Below are positions 40,577 through 49,426 of a stretch of DNA of 64,000 bases, one piece after another; position 1 is the first letter of the stretch; each line of letters begins with the position of its first letter. The notes beneath the pieces are model-generated. The model had not been told where the DNA came from and did no database searches. It saw only the letters and a list, made by a program, of their open reading frames with translations. The DNA is from Cytophagales bacterium WSM2-2 (GTDB taxonomy: Bacteria > Bacteroidota > Bacteroidia > Cytophagales > Cyclobacteriaceae): positions 2,019,501 through 2,083,500 of the forward strand of contig BNHL01000001.1 of the NCBI GenBank assembly GCA_015472025.1, written 5' to 3'. Made by a program: the position numbers and the translations under genes.

Positions 40577-42184
40577 ATGTTCAAATGGAAAAAATATAAT
40601 ACGGAAGACAATGCAGTTCTGGTAACCTTAAAATTACTGGAACTCCTTAAGGTGCCTTTTACCAGTAAATTTTCCCGTGAAATCAGGCTGCATCCTGAGT
40701 TTCCAAACTTGTTGTCAATATCAAATGCATTGCATGAATTGAACGTGGCGAACATAGCTGTTAAAATTTCTCCCGATCAATTAAGCGAAATGAGTTTCCC
40801 GGCCATTTCGCAAGTGCATGCGAACAATGGAAGTTTCATCATCATACTGAAAATTGAAAATGGACTGGTCCAATACTTGGATAGCAATCTTGCAAATGCC
40901 CAGACTACCGTTGACGATTTCGCAAAACACTGGACTGGATATTTACTCCTGGCCGAAACGAATGAAAAATCAGGAGAGCCAAATTATATAGAGAATAGAA
41001 AACTGGAAATCTTGTCGAGGATACGATATGCGGCTCTTGCAATTCTATTAATAATAGCTGTCTCAGTTTTACTTTTCCTTAAACCTGCATCTGCTTTCCC
41101 TGTTCTTTTAAATGTGTTGGGGGTAGGCTTATGCATAGCCCTGCTCATGCAAACCTTTGGACAAAAAAGTTTGCTTAGTGAAGCAGTATGTAAGCCAAAT
41201 TCAAAAATCGATTGTAACCAGGTTATTAATTCCTCAGTGGCAAAGGTCTATGGAGATATTTCATTGGCTGAGATTGGACTTCTATTCTTTGCCGGTGGTC
41301 TTCTTACGAATTTGTTACTCGCACTGAATAGCTATTCCGTCTTCAATCCTTATTTGTATTTCCTTTATATGCTTAGTGTGCCATTCACAATTTTTTCTAT
41401 TTACTATCAATGGCGCGTTGTAAAGTCATGGTGCGCGATATGCCTCGGAGTTGTGGGGTTGCTGTGGGCAGGAGCCATTTATTATTGGTCGGGCTATTCT
41501 TCTCTGAATTTCAATTCAGGTGAATTGGCTCCTGTTGCGATTGGCTATTTACTGCCATTAGCGGTTTGGTTTGTTGTGAGGTCGTCTGTATTTCAGGCAC
41601 AGTCTGTTTCTTCTGTACAAAGATCATTGTACAGATTCAGCAAGAACCAAAATGTATTTGATACGCTCATACAGCGGCAAAGACAACTTGGGGAGGATTT
41701 TGGGAATGGTGTGACGTTAGGCAACGCTGAAGCCAGGCACACCATTACGCTGGTGACAAGCCCAACATGTCGTCCGTGTATAAATGCTCATCAGGCGGTT
41801 GAGTCGTGGCTACATCAATTTGAAGAGAATATAAAAGTGGTTATTCAGTTTGCCGTAAACCCGGTTGACAACGGCAGTATTCCAAATACCATCGCGCGAA
41901 ATATTATCAGCTTGTCACTGAATGGAGATCATAAGACAATGAAAGAAGCCATGCGGACATGGTACAACCCCAAAAGACCCGAACTGAAAGAGTGGCTCTC
42001 TTTGTTGCCGGTAGAACTTCATCCGGGTACAGAAGCACACTTTAACAATCACTATGATTGGTTTGAAAAAAGTGAGATCAGCGCAGTACCAGCAATATTC
42101 TTTGACGGCAAACAAATCCCCAACGAATACTCATTCGAAGATTTTGAAAATATTCTCAGACTGAAACTCAGCGCAGACAATTAA
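40577..42184 (+). CDS. Degenerate C39-like + VKOR + thioredoxin membrane protein
   Basis: 535 residues from the ATG at 40577; starts further up lie in the terminator hairpin. Residues ~1-130: a peptidase C39-like fold (FSREIRLHPEFPNLLSISNA, FPAISQVHANNGSFIIILKI, VQYLDSN) without the catalytic Cys and His. Then five or so membrane helices with VKOR features: CKPNSKIDC loop pair, and WCAIC active site. The C-terminal part is a thioredoxin domain (TSPTCRPCINAHQAVESWL) with CRPC and cis-Pro region EISAVPAIFFDG. The likely role is to form disulfides in the peptide made by the gene before, with the dead C39 domain perhaps binding its leader. Confidence 0.88.
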   Translation: MFKWKKYNTEDNAVLVTLKLLELLKVPFTSKFSREIRLHPEFPNLLSISNALHELNVANIAVKISPDQLSEMSFPAISQVHANNGSFIIILKIENGLVQYLDSNLANAQTTVDDFAKHWTGYLLLAETNEKSGEPNYIENRKLEILSRIRYAALAILLIIAVSVLLFLKPASAFPVLLNVLGVGLCIALLMQTFGQKSLLSEAVCKPNSKIDCNQVINSSVAKVYGDISLAEIGLLFFAGGLLTNLLLALNSYSVFNPYLYFLYMLSVPFTIFSIYYQWRVVKSWCAICLGVVGLLWAGAIYYWSGYSSLNFNSGELAPVAIGYLLPLAVWFVVRSSVFQAQSVSSVQRSLYRFSKNQNVFDTLIQRQRQLGEDFGNGVTLGNAEARHTITLVTSPTCRPCINAHQAVESWLHQFEENIKVVIQFAVNPVDNGSIPNTIARNIISLSLNGDHKTMKEAMRTWYNPKRPELKEWLSLLPVELHPGTEAHFNNHYDWFEKSEISAVPAIFFDGKQIPNEYSFEDFENILRLKLSADN

Positions 42185-42333
42185 TAGAGTATTGCTTCAC
42201 CGTAGATTCACGGTGCGAAATGTAGCTTGAATAGGAGTGGCTCCTATGCGAGGAATAATTTTTCTGGTAGAAACTCCTATGATCAGAATAATCGATTCCC
42301 TTATCAACAGTTGCTTGTACAACTGATAACCAC

Positions 42334-44595
42334 TTGAAGTTTCCTCACTATAAACAGCTTGATGTCATGGACTGCGGGCCTACATGCCTGCGCATGATTG
42401 CCAAATATTACGGACGCGGGCTTACCACAGCAGAGCTCCGCGCAAAATCATTTATTACCCGTGATGGTGTTTCTATGTTTGGCATAAGCGAGGCAGCCGA
42501 AGCCATCGGCCTTCGTACACTTGCTGTAAAAATTTCTTTTGATCAATTAAGAAAGGAAGCACCACTGCCGTGCATCGTACATTGGAATCAGAATCACTTT
42601 GTGGTTGTACACAAGATCAAAGGCGATAAAGTATCTGTGGCTGACCCCAACGAAGGATTGATCACGTTGAAACGAAAAGAGTTCGAACTCTCCTGGCTTT
42701 CGACAAAGAAAAATGAGATTATACTTGAGGCGACCAGCAATGGCTCAACGAATTCTTCTGATGTTACTGCAGAGGCACAGTCGGGAATAGTATTACTGGT
42801 GGAAACTACACCTGCATTTTACAATACCGAAGACCATCACATCCCTACTCAGAAGACAGGCATGTCTTATCTTTTCTCCTACCTGTGGTCTTACCGCCGG
42901 GTCATGGCGAAGTTGTTTATCGCTTTGTTTGTGGGAAGTGCTATCCAGTTGGCCTTTCCCTTTCTTACGCAATCAATCGTTGATGTAGGTATTGGCACAC
43001 ACAATCTCAACTTCATTTACCTGGTGCTCATCGGCCAGCTAGTACTCACCGTTAGCCGTTCTACCGTAGAGTTTATCCGCAACTGGATATTAGTACGCCT
43101 CAGCACACGGATCAATATTTCCATTATCTCTGATTTTCTAGCGAAGCTGATGCAACTGCCTTTGAGTTTTTTCGATCAGAAAATGACGGGCGACATATTG
43201 AGGCGCATCGAAGACCATTCACGCATTGAGCGGTTCATCAGCACGTCATCACTAAACATTCTCTTTTCCTTTTTGAACCTTATTATTTTCAGTGTAGTGC
43301 TCGCAGTTTACAGTATTCCCGTTTTTCTTGTGATGACCGTGGGTAGTGCACTGCAGATTATCTACACGGTGCTATTCATGAAGAAGCGTAAAGAGTTGGA
43401 CTACATCCGCTTCAACCGCATGGCCCAAAATAATAGTAGTCTGATCCAGTTGGTGCAGGGCATGCAGGAAATTAAATTCAACAATTGCGAACGCGAAAAA
43501 CGTTGGGAGTGGGAACGCATCCAGGCAAAGCTGTTTCAACTGACAGTGAAGTCTACGCGCTTGCAGCAGTGGCAGGATGCCGGTAGCATTGTCATCACGG
43601 AAGTCAAGAATATTATTATCACCATCATCGCGGCAAAGGCAGTGCTCAACGGGCAGATGACTTTGGGTATGATGCTGTCTGTGCAATATATCATCGGGCA
43701 GGTCAATGCACCGGTCAGCCAGTTGGTTGGTTTTCTGCGTGAGTACCAGGACGCCAAGTTGAGTTTGGAACGCATTGGCGAAATCCATTCCATGAAAGCC
43801 GAAGATGAGGATGTTAGTGCTGCGCTGTTCCCCGTAGCAAAAGACCTCAATGGAAATGCGGGGATTAAGATCAACAACCTTTCGTTTCATTACGAAGGAC
43901 CTCACTCGCCTAAAGTACTGGACAACATAGATCTGTTTATTCCGAAAGGAAAAGTGACAGCGATAGTCGGTGAGAGCGGAAGCGGTAAAACCACATTGCT
44001 GAAACTGCTGTTAAAAGTTTACCCTCCTGCACAGGGTGAGATCAGGACCGATGGAATTGTATTAAAAAATATTCCTGCGGTTGACTGGCGCAGCAAGTGT
44101 GGTGTGGTGATGCAGGATGGATTCATTTTTGGCGATACCATTGCAGCCAATGTCATGATGAGCCATGAGCATCCTGACCTCGCAAGACTTTCTGATGCGC
44201 TGCGTGTGGCCAACATCATAGAGTTTGTTCAATCCCTGCCGCTGGGGCTCAACACAAAGATCGGACCCTCGGGCCTGGGCATTAGCCAGGGACAAAAACA
44301 ACGCATGCTCATTGCCCGTGCTGTTTATAAAAACCCTGAATTTCTTTTCTTCGATGAGGCTACTTCCGCGCTTGATGCAAACAATGAAAAAGTCATCATG
44401 CAAAACCTGGAAGAGTTTTACAAAGGCCGTACCGTGCTTGTGATTGCGCATCGGTTGAGTACAGTAAAAAATGCAGATCAGATCGTAGTCCTGGAGAATG
44501 GGAAAATTGTAGAGACAGGGAATCATACAACGCTAACCAATACCAAAGGAAAATATTATGAGTTAGTAAAGAACCAATTGGAATTAGGGAGTTGA
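42334..44595 (+). CDS. C39-peptidase ABC exporter (bacteriocin type), TTG start
   Basis: 753 residues. C39 peptidase at ~1-130: catalytic Cys in MDCGPTCLRMIAKYYG, His in NQNHFVVVHKI and Asp in VADPNEG. Membrane domain at ~165-445, then an ATPase: Walker A VGESGSGKTTLLKL, signature LGISQGQKQRMLIARA, Walker B FLFFDEATSALD, and His in IAHRLS. It cuts leaders after GG and exports the core. The start must be TTG at 42334: KFPHYKQLDVMDCG is conserved to the first residue and no other start is in range. Dedicated exporter of the peptide at 40303. Confidence 0.95.
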   Translation: MKFPHYKQLDVMDCGPTCLRMIAKYYGRGLTTAELRAKSFITRDGVSMFGISEAAEAIGLRTLAVKISFDQLRKEAPLPCIVHWNQNHFVVVHKIKGDKVSVADPNEGLITLKRKEFELSWLSTKKNEIILEATSNGSTNSSDVTAEAQSGIVLLVETTPAFYNTEDHHIPTQKTGMSYLFSYLWSYRRVMAKLFIALFVGSAIQLAFPFLTQSIVDVGIGTHNLNFIYLVLIGQLVLTVSRSTVEFIRNWILVRLSTRINISIISDFLAKLMQLPLSFFDQKMTGDILRRIEDHSRIERFISTSSLNILFSFLNLIIFSVVLAVYSIPVFLVMTVGSALQIIYTVLFMKKRKELDYIRFNRMAQNNSSLIQLVQGMQEIKFNNCEREKRWEWERIQAKLFQLTVKSTRLQQWQDAGSIVITEVKNIIITIIAAKAVLNGQMTLGMMLSVQYIIGQVNAPVSQLVGFLREYQDAKLSLERIGEIHSMKAEDEDVSAALFPVAKDLNGNAGIKINNLSFHYEGPHSPKVLDNIDLFIPKGKVTAIVGESGSGKTTLLKLLLKVYPPAQGEIRTDGIVLKNIPAVDWRSKCGVVMQDGFIFGDTIAANVMMSHEHPDLARLSDALRVANIIEFVQSLPLGLNTKIGPSGLGISQGQKQRMLIARAVYKNPEFLFFDEATSALDANNEKVIMQNLEEFYKGRTVLVIAHRLSTVKNADQIVVLENGKIVETGNHTTLTNTKGKYYELVKNQLELGS

Positions 44596-44639
44596 TAGTT
44601 GGCAAGTGATTAATTCTAATATACCTGAATGATGAAGCT

Positions 44640-44894
44640 ATGAGTTTGTTAAAATCGATTGAGCGTCTGAAGCGAATGGATTACTTTATTAAAAAAGAAA
44701 TAACAGGTACATCCGGAGAGTTCGCTACCAAGATTGGCATATCGAGAAGTATGCTGATGGAAAACCTTAAAGAAATGAAAGAGCTTGGTGCCGGTATAAG
44801 TTATTGTCACTATAGGCGCAGCTATTGCTATGACAATGAATTTTCACTGATCATCGGTAAGTCTCCGACCAAGATCGGGGTAAAGAATAAATGA
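44640..44894 (+). CDS. Small HTH-domain protein
   Basis: 84 residues: SIERLKRMDYFIKKEITGTS, then a helix-turn-helix segment (EFATKIGISRSMLMENLKEM) and a short beta wing with SYCHYRRSYCYDNEF. It resembles small winged-helix proteins found beside peptide-export genes in Bacteroidota. It may regulate the cassette. No effector domain is present. Confidence 0.7.
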   Translation: MSLLKSIERLKRMDYFIKKEITGTSGEFATKIGISRSMLMENLKEMKELGAGISYCHYRRSYCYDNEFSLIIGKSPTKIGVKNK

Positions 44895-45040
44895 TCGATT
44901 TATAATCTCCGCGGTGTGCTGAACTCCATTTTCTAAAATGAAGGTGAACGACACAATGTCTCCCGTTTTGCCTCGTTTGTTTTCGGGCCAACGAACATTC
45001 AATTTCAGAAATCACTAACTTTCAAGCCTATTCATAAGCT

Positions 45041-47386
45041 ATGTTTCAGTCCATCATTAATTTCGTTTTTCGAAGCTTCACCCGGCACTTATCTTTTTCG
45101 CTGATAACATTGAGCAGCCTCGTTCTGGGGATCACTACTGCGCTGCTGATGTTTCTTTGGGTGAAATACGAATGTACGTACAACAAGTCCATGATCGACA
45201 GTGATCGCATTTTTGCCCTGCTTGTCAACGATAAAGCGGATGGCGAAATCCAGACGGAAGAGGGGACACATGTTCCTTTGATGGACTTCTTGACGCATGA
45301 TGTTCCGGAAGTGGAGGAGGTGACCCGGATAGACAATACTCGCATAGTTTTAACCCACAAGGATAAGTCCATTCAGAAAAGAGGAGTTTACGGAGATAGT
45401 AGTTTCTTTAAAGTCCATATTCCCACGAGCCTGTCTGGCAATGTGAACCATGTTTTATCGAATAGCCAGTCCGTAGCGATCTCTCAAAAGCTTGCCCTTG
45501 AATTGTTTGGTACTGAGAACGTATTAGGTAAGACTATTGTCGTTGACCACAAAGACGAATTCCTTGTTAGTGGAGTGTTCGCCCCTTATCCTGAGAACAG
45601 CGATTTCAACTATTTCGATTTTGTTTTGCCGTTTACCGCGCGGCCAAAAATTGCCGATGAATGGGTAAACTATGACATCAAGCTGTTTAGCGCTTCCGCC
45701 CGTGAGGCAACGGAAAAAAAGATTGATCGGAAGATGGCAGAGGTTAATCCGGAAAACGGGACTACGTCATTGCTGTTTGGCTTGAATGATTGGCGCCTTC
45801 ACTGGAATTTTAAGAATGGAAAGTCTACCGGAGGTCGTATCGTTTATGTTGTCGTATTCAGCATTGCCAGTTTGTTTGTGCTTATCATGTCGTGCGTGAA
45901 TTATATGAACATTGCAACGGCCAGAGCAACCAAACGCACACGCGAAATTGGCGTTCGCAAAATGACAGGAGCCACTCAGTCCGTATTGATACGGCAATTC
46001 ATGACGGAGAGCCTGATCATGACCTGTGCAGCCATCGTATTATCCCTTCTGCTCGCGCAACTTCTTCTGCCTGCTTTCAATCAATTGGTAGGCGTGCAAT
46101 TAAGTTTTTCTTTTCTTGACCCGACAATTATTATAGGATCAATTGGCCTCGGCTTGTTGACTGGACTATTAGCGGGCAGTTACCCTGCATTGGTGCTGTC
46201 TTCTTTTAAGCCGGCAGTAGTGCTAAAAGCAAACCTGTATTCCAACGTGAGTGGTGCAGGCTTTCGCAATGGTTTAGTGGTTTTTCAATTTACACTTTCT
46301 GTAGTTATGATCTTCTGTGCGCTGGTCATGTGGAGGCAAACTGATTTTCTTTTGAAAAAAGATCTCGGCTATGACAAGCACCGGATCATTAATGTGTGGT
46401 TGGAACGTGATCGGAAGACTGTCCCCTCATTCGACAATCTGCGATCGATGGTGCTTTCACATTCGGCTGTAGAGTCAGCAGCCTTTAGTGGCGCCAGCCC
46501 GATGGAGATCAATGGGTATTCCGAATGTAATCGCGTAACAGCTCCGTTGGCCGCTCCGCTTCAGTTCTACGGTGTCAATATTGACGACCATACACTGTCT
46601 ACGTTGAAGTTTGAGCTCGTGGCCGGAAGGAATTTCTCGCACACTCTGGCATCGGATTCCAATAATTTTATCATCACACAATCGGCAGCAAGACTTCTTG
46701 GTTTCGACCAACCCCTGGGACAGCGAATATCTTACACGATGTTCTCTAAGCAGGAGGGGGAGATTGTCGGAGTGGTCAAGGATTTCCAAAACGATGACAT
46801 TCACATTGCGGAGAAACCGGTTGTGTTTGTGTTTGGTAAACCGCGATACCTCGGCAATTTATTTGTCAGGTACCAGGAAGGGAGACTGGACGATGTGATC
46901 AGTCATTTAAAAAGTACGTTTGAAAAAATTCAACCGGGGATTCCGGTGAGCTATTCTTTTCTTGACGCTGATTTTGAAACTCAGCTGCACCGAGAAAAAC
47001 TTTTAAAAGCAATTTCGTTTGCCTTTACGGTAATAGCCGTCACTATCGCGTGCCTGGGCCTCTTCGGTCTTGTACTCTTCAATACGCAGCGAAGAACAAA
47101 AGAAATTGGAATCAGGAAAGTATTAGGCGCCTCTGAGAAACAGATCGTGCTGATGATATGCCAAACGATTGTTCCATTTGTGTTTTATTCTTTACTGCTC
47201 GCTTTCCCTATTGCATTTTATTTCATGCGGAATTTCCTTGAAGGCTATCCGTCCCGGATCACTATTTCGGCCGACCTCTTTTTGGGCGTCACCGGAATAA
47301 TCATTGGCATGGTGCTGCTTACAGTCTCTTATCAATCGATAAAAGCAGCTCGCCAGAAGACAGTAGACTCGCTTAAGATCGAATGA
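45041..47386 (+). CDS. FtsX/MacB-type ABC transporter permease
   Basis: 781 residues in two similar halves. Each half has a membrane helix, a MacB-like periplasmic domain (SVAISQKLALELFGTENVLG, ITQSAARLLGFDQPLGQRIS) and three membrane helices with the FtsX region (NIATARATKRTREIGVRKMT; NTQRRTKEIGIRKVLGASEK). This is the family of large permeases, common in Bacteroidota, that move substrates from the envelope rather than across it. No ATPase gene is adjacent, so the partner must be elsewhere. It may take part in self-protection against the exported peptide, which is inference from position only. Confidence 0.92.
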   Translation: MFQSIINFVFRSFTRHLSFSLITLSSLVLGITTALLMFLWVKYECTYNKSMIDSDRIFALLVNDKADGEIQTEEGTHVPLMDFLTHDVPEVEEVTRIDNTRIVLTHKDKSIQKRGVYGDSSFFKVHIPTSLSGNVNHVLSNSQSVAISQKLALELFGTENVLGKTIVVDHKDEFLVSGVFAPYPENSDFNYFDFVLPFTARPKIADEWVNYDIKLFSASAREATEKKIDRKMAEVNPENGTTSLLFGLNDWRLHWNFKNGKSTGGRIVYVVVFSIASLFVLIMSCVNYMNIATARATKRTREIGVRKMTGATQSVLIRQFMTESLIMTCAAIVLSLLLAQLLLPAFNQLVGVQLSFSFLDPTIIIGSIGLGLLTGLLAGSYPALVLSSFKPAVVLKANLYSNVSGAGFRNGLVVFQFTLSVVMIFCALVMWRQTDFLLKKDLGYDKHRIINVWLERDRKTVPSFDNLRSMVLSHSAVESAAFSGASPMEINGYSECNRVTAPLAAPLQFYGVNIDDHTLSTLKFELVAGRNFSHTLASDSNNFIITQSAARLLGFDQPLGQRISYTMFSKQEGEIVGVVKDFQNDDIHIAEKPVVFVFGKPRYLGNLFVRYQEGRLDDVISHLKSTFEKIQPGIPVSYSFLDADFETQLHREKLLKAISFAFTVIAVTIACLGLFGLVLFNTQRRTKEIGIRKVLGASEKQIVLMICQTIVPFVFYSLLLAFPIAFYFMRNFLEGYPSRITISADLFLGVTGIIIGMVLLTVSYQSIKAARQKTVDSLKIE

Positions 47387-47402
47387 GAAGAGAAGACAAT
47401 TT

Positions 47403-47702
47403 TCAATACTGCAACCTCAGGCTGCTATTGCTGTACTGAAAGAATACCAGTTTCTCCAAACTGTAGGAAATACCTCCGACAACCAGGAAGCCGTCTGAAC
47501 TTATTGTATAGTTGTTGTTTGAAATATTGGAATTGTATAGAGTAGTTATACCTTCTTCGATAAATACATAAGTTACAGGGCCACCGTTAATCGCACTCTT
47601 TAACCGGGTGGCGTTCACTTGCGCCTGAGTCGGTGAAATGGATTCTTTTTGACAGGAGATTAAAGCCAGGCAGACAGAAAGAACAAAGATTGTGCGTTTC
47701 AT
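47403..47702 (-). CDS. Small putative lipoprotein
   Basis: 99 residues from the ATG at 47702: MKRTIFVLSVCLALISCQKE has a lipobox with Cys in ALISC. The mature part is short and polar (SPTQAQVNATRLKSAINGGP) with a beta-rich end (YTISSDGFLVVGGISYSLEK). The longer frame upstream is unlikely, because it would put the signal 46 residues in. No family recognised. Confidence 0.7.
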   Translation of the reverse strand: MKRTIFVLSVCLALISCQKESISPTQAQVNATRLKSAINGGPVTYVFIEEGITTLYNSNISNNNYTISSDGFLVVGGISYSLEKLVFFQYSNSSLRLQY

Positions 47703-47857
47703 TTTTAATTTGTTTTGATTGGAAAATGATTTTCTATTCAAAGGGAATGTAGGGCAAATCCTGAGCCAAACAGATTTAGCAACATGAAGCGCTGCAAGAA
47801 TTAATAAAAAAGTAATCTTTCTGTCATTGGCCTCACACAAACCGGGTTAAGAAGAAC

Positions 47858-48349
47858 TTAAAAATCCCTGCTCGCGCGCTGCTTCACATCTACCACTTTG
47901 CCCTGCTCAAAATCAACTTCAAGTACATCGGGCAGTAGGTTGAAGATCGCTGGCACAAAACCTACATAATATTCCCAGGTATCGGCTTCATCCTGATTTC
48001 CTTCATCACCCAAAAGTGCTTTCACTTCCACCTTGGTCTTGCCGATAAGCATTCGCTGTTCCACGATGTACCCCGACATTTCGTAGCGCTTTCCCTTGTC
48101 GGCCATCCATTTCTTTTGATCAAAATCCCGGGTGGGGTAGTAGCTCAGGTAAAAGACAAACACAGCCATAAGGCCGGCATACACCAGTGGCGTGGTAATG
48201 ATGGTCATTAGCCATACCCTCATCTTGCGGGTGGAGTCATCCAAAGTCTTTGCTCTTCTGAATACCCAGCGCCAAAAGAAAAAAACAGGAACTCCTATCA
48301 CCAGCAGGATGACAAGAGCTCCGATACTTATTACAAGAAAAGTCGACAT
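47858..48349 (-). CDS. Membrane protein with BamE/SmpA-like C-terminal segment
   Basis: 163 residues. Two membrane helices (FLVISIGALVILLVIGVPVF and LMTIITTPLVYAGLMAVFVF) are followed by a soluble end with MLIGKTKVEVKALLGDEG and DTWEYYVGFVP, then VDFEQGKVVDVKQR. That order is like the BamE/SmpA fold (G-x-T-x-x-x-V-x-x-L-G ... W-x-Y). Function unknown. Confidence 0.7.
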   Translation of the reverse strand: MSTFLVISIGALVILLVIGVPVFFFWRWVFRRAKTLDDSTRKMRVWLMTIITTPLVYAGLMAVFVFYLSYYPTRDFDQKKWMADKGKRYEMSGYIVEQRMLIGKTKVEVKALLGDEGNQDEADTWEYYVGFVPAIFNLLPDVLEVDFEQGKVVDVKQRASRDF

Positions 48350-48653
48350 ACGATAAAGCAGATGTTGCGATTACATTCGAAAAGTACTACTCAACGGCTT
48401 ATCTTCAAATCAAGTTGATGCGAGCTAACGTGGAGCATTTCGCAAAGCCGCTAAGTATTAGTAGAGACTTTACGTGAGCCCACTGGTTTTCATTCACTTC
48501 CTCGGATCGAACCTCCGGGTGTCAGTGTGATTAGTTAGCCGCAAAATCTCATTATTGGAAATATTTGTTGCGCGACATCATAAGGCTTAACGAAGGCTAT
48601 TGCATTTTTATTTTCACATGTTATCTTTTCACTCATCACATAAAAACCAACCT
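48350..48653. other. Intergenic stretch, no gene seen
   Basis: Separates two divergent genes. I see no convincing open frame, RNA gene or repeat. It presumably holds both promoters; no exact TAnnTTTG element was recognised. Confidence 0.4.
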
Positions 48654-49088
48654 ATGAAAAGAAAATCATTACTCATTGCCTGTTTGTTCTTCACTGCAGC
48701 CGCTGTGTTTGCACAAACACCCGCCGACCAGGCCGCCATTGAAGAAAGAGAAAAGCTTGCTGTGTCTCTTGCCAATCAGCAGCTGGACGCTTACAATGAA
48801 AGAAACATTGATAAATTCCTCATGCCGTACAGCGACAGTGTGAAGGTGTACTCTTTCCCAGACAAGTTGCAGTACAAAGGGAAGACCCTGATGCGTGAGA
48901 GATACGAGAAGTTTTTTGCAACCACTCCCAATCTTAAATGTGAAATAACGAAAAGGATCATCCGTGGCAGTACCATTATTGATGAAGAAAAGATCACCGG
49001 GATTTCTGCGAATGCGATAACCGGTGTAGCCATCTATACTATCGAAAACAATAAAATCAGCAAAGTCTACTTCGTCGGGAGAAGGTAG
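48654..49088 (+). CDS. Exported NTF2/SnoaL-like protein
   Basis: 144 residues from the ATG at 48654, with signal peptide MKRKSLLIACLFFTAAAVFA. The mature part LANQQLDAYNERNIDKFLMP, SDSVKVYSFPDKLQYKGK, MRERYEKFFATTPNLKCEIT and VAIYTIENNKISKVYFV has the order of the NTF2-like (SnoaL, steroid isomerase-like) fold. Substrate unknown. Confidence 0.82.
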   Translation: MKRKSLLIACLFFTAAAVFAQTPADQAAIEEREKLAVSLANQQLDAYNERNIDKFLMPYSDSVKVYSFPDKLQYKGKTLMRERYEKFFATTPNLKCEITKRIIRGSTIIDEEKITGISANAITGVAIYTIENNKISKVYFVGRR

Positions 49089-49160
49089 ATTTCACGCGGA
49101 GTCGCCAAGTCGCAAAGAAAAACCTGCATTCGCTTAGCGACTTGGCGACTCAGCGTGAAT
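49089..49160. repeat. Palindromic intergenic repeat (CGCCAAGTCGC type)
   Basis: Two arms, TTCACGCGGAGTCGCCAAGT and ACTTGGCGACTCAGCGTGAA, form a long imperfect hairpin directly after the NTF2-like gene. Related elements occur at 54.9-55.2 kb (CACGCTAAGTCGCCAAGC). Confidence 0.65.
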
Positions 49161-49264
49161 ATTAATTCCATGTAAGCCCTCCTTCAAAAACATAACATTT
49201 CATTTGACTAACGATAACGTTCACCATCATCCATGTCCTTCTGATATGCGCTACTTTAATGCAT

Positions 49265-49405
49265 ATGAAATCCACTATAAAACTGATGCGGGCAATAGGT
49301 TGGGTTGTTGCCGTGTGTATCGTTGTTGCACTTATTTCATACAGCTCCCTACAGCAGCGCTATAAGAAAGAAAAGATGGAGGGGAACATACGACCAGGAA
49401 AGTAA
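49265..49405 (+). CDS. Small membrane protein
   Basis: 46 residues: MKSTIKLMRAIGWVVAVCIV then VALISYSSLQQRYKKEKMEG. One membrane helix is followed by a basic tail. ATG and stop are clean, but length and lack of a known family leave doubt. Convergent with the sensor kinase. Confidence 0.45.
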   Translation: MKSTIKLMRAIGWVVAVCIVVALISYSSLQQRYKKEKMEGNIRPGK

Positions 49406-49426
49406 AGGCTCTTAAATCAATGTGAT

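Noticed and set aside
43372..43905. 177-residue minus-strand frame inside the C39 exporter
   Set aside because: Antisense shadow without start context or recognisable domain.
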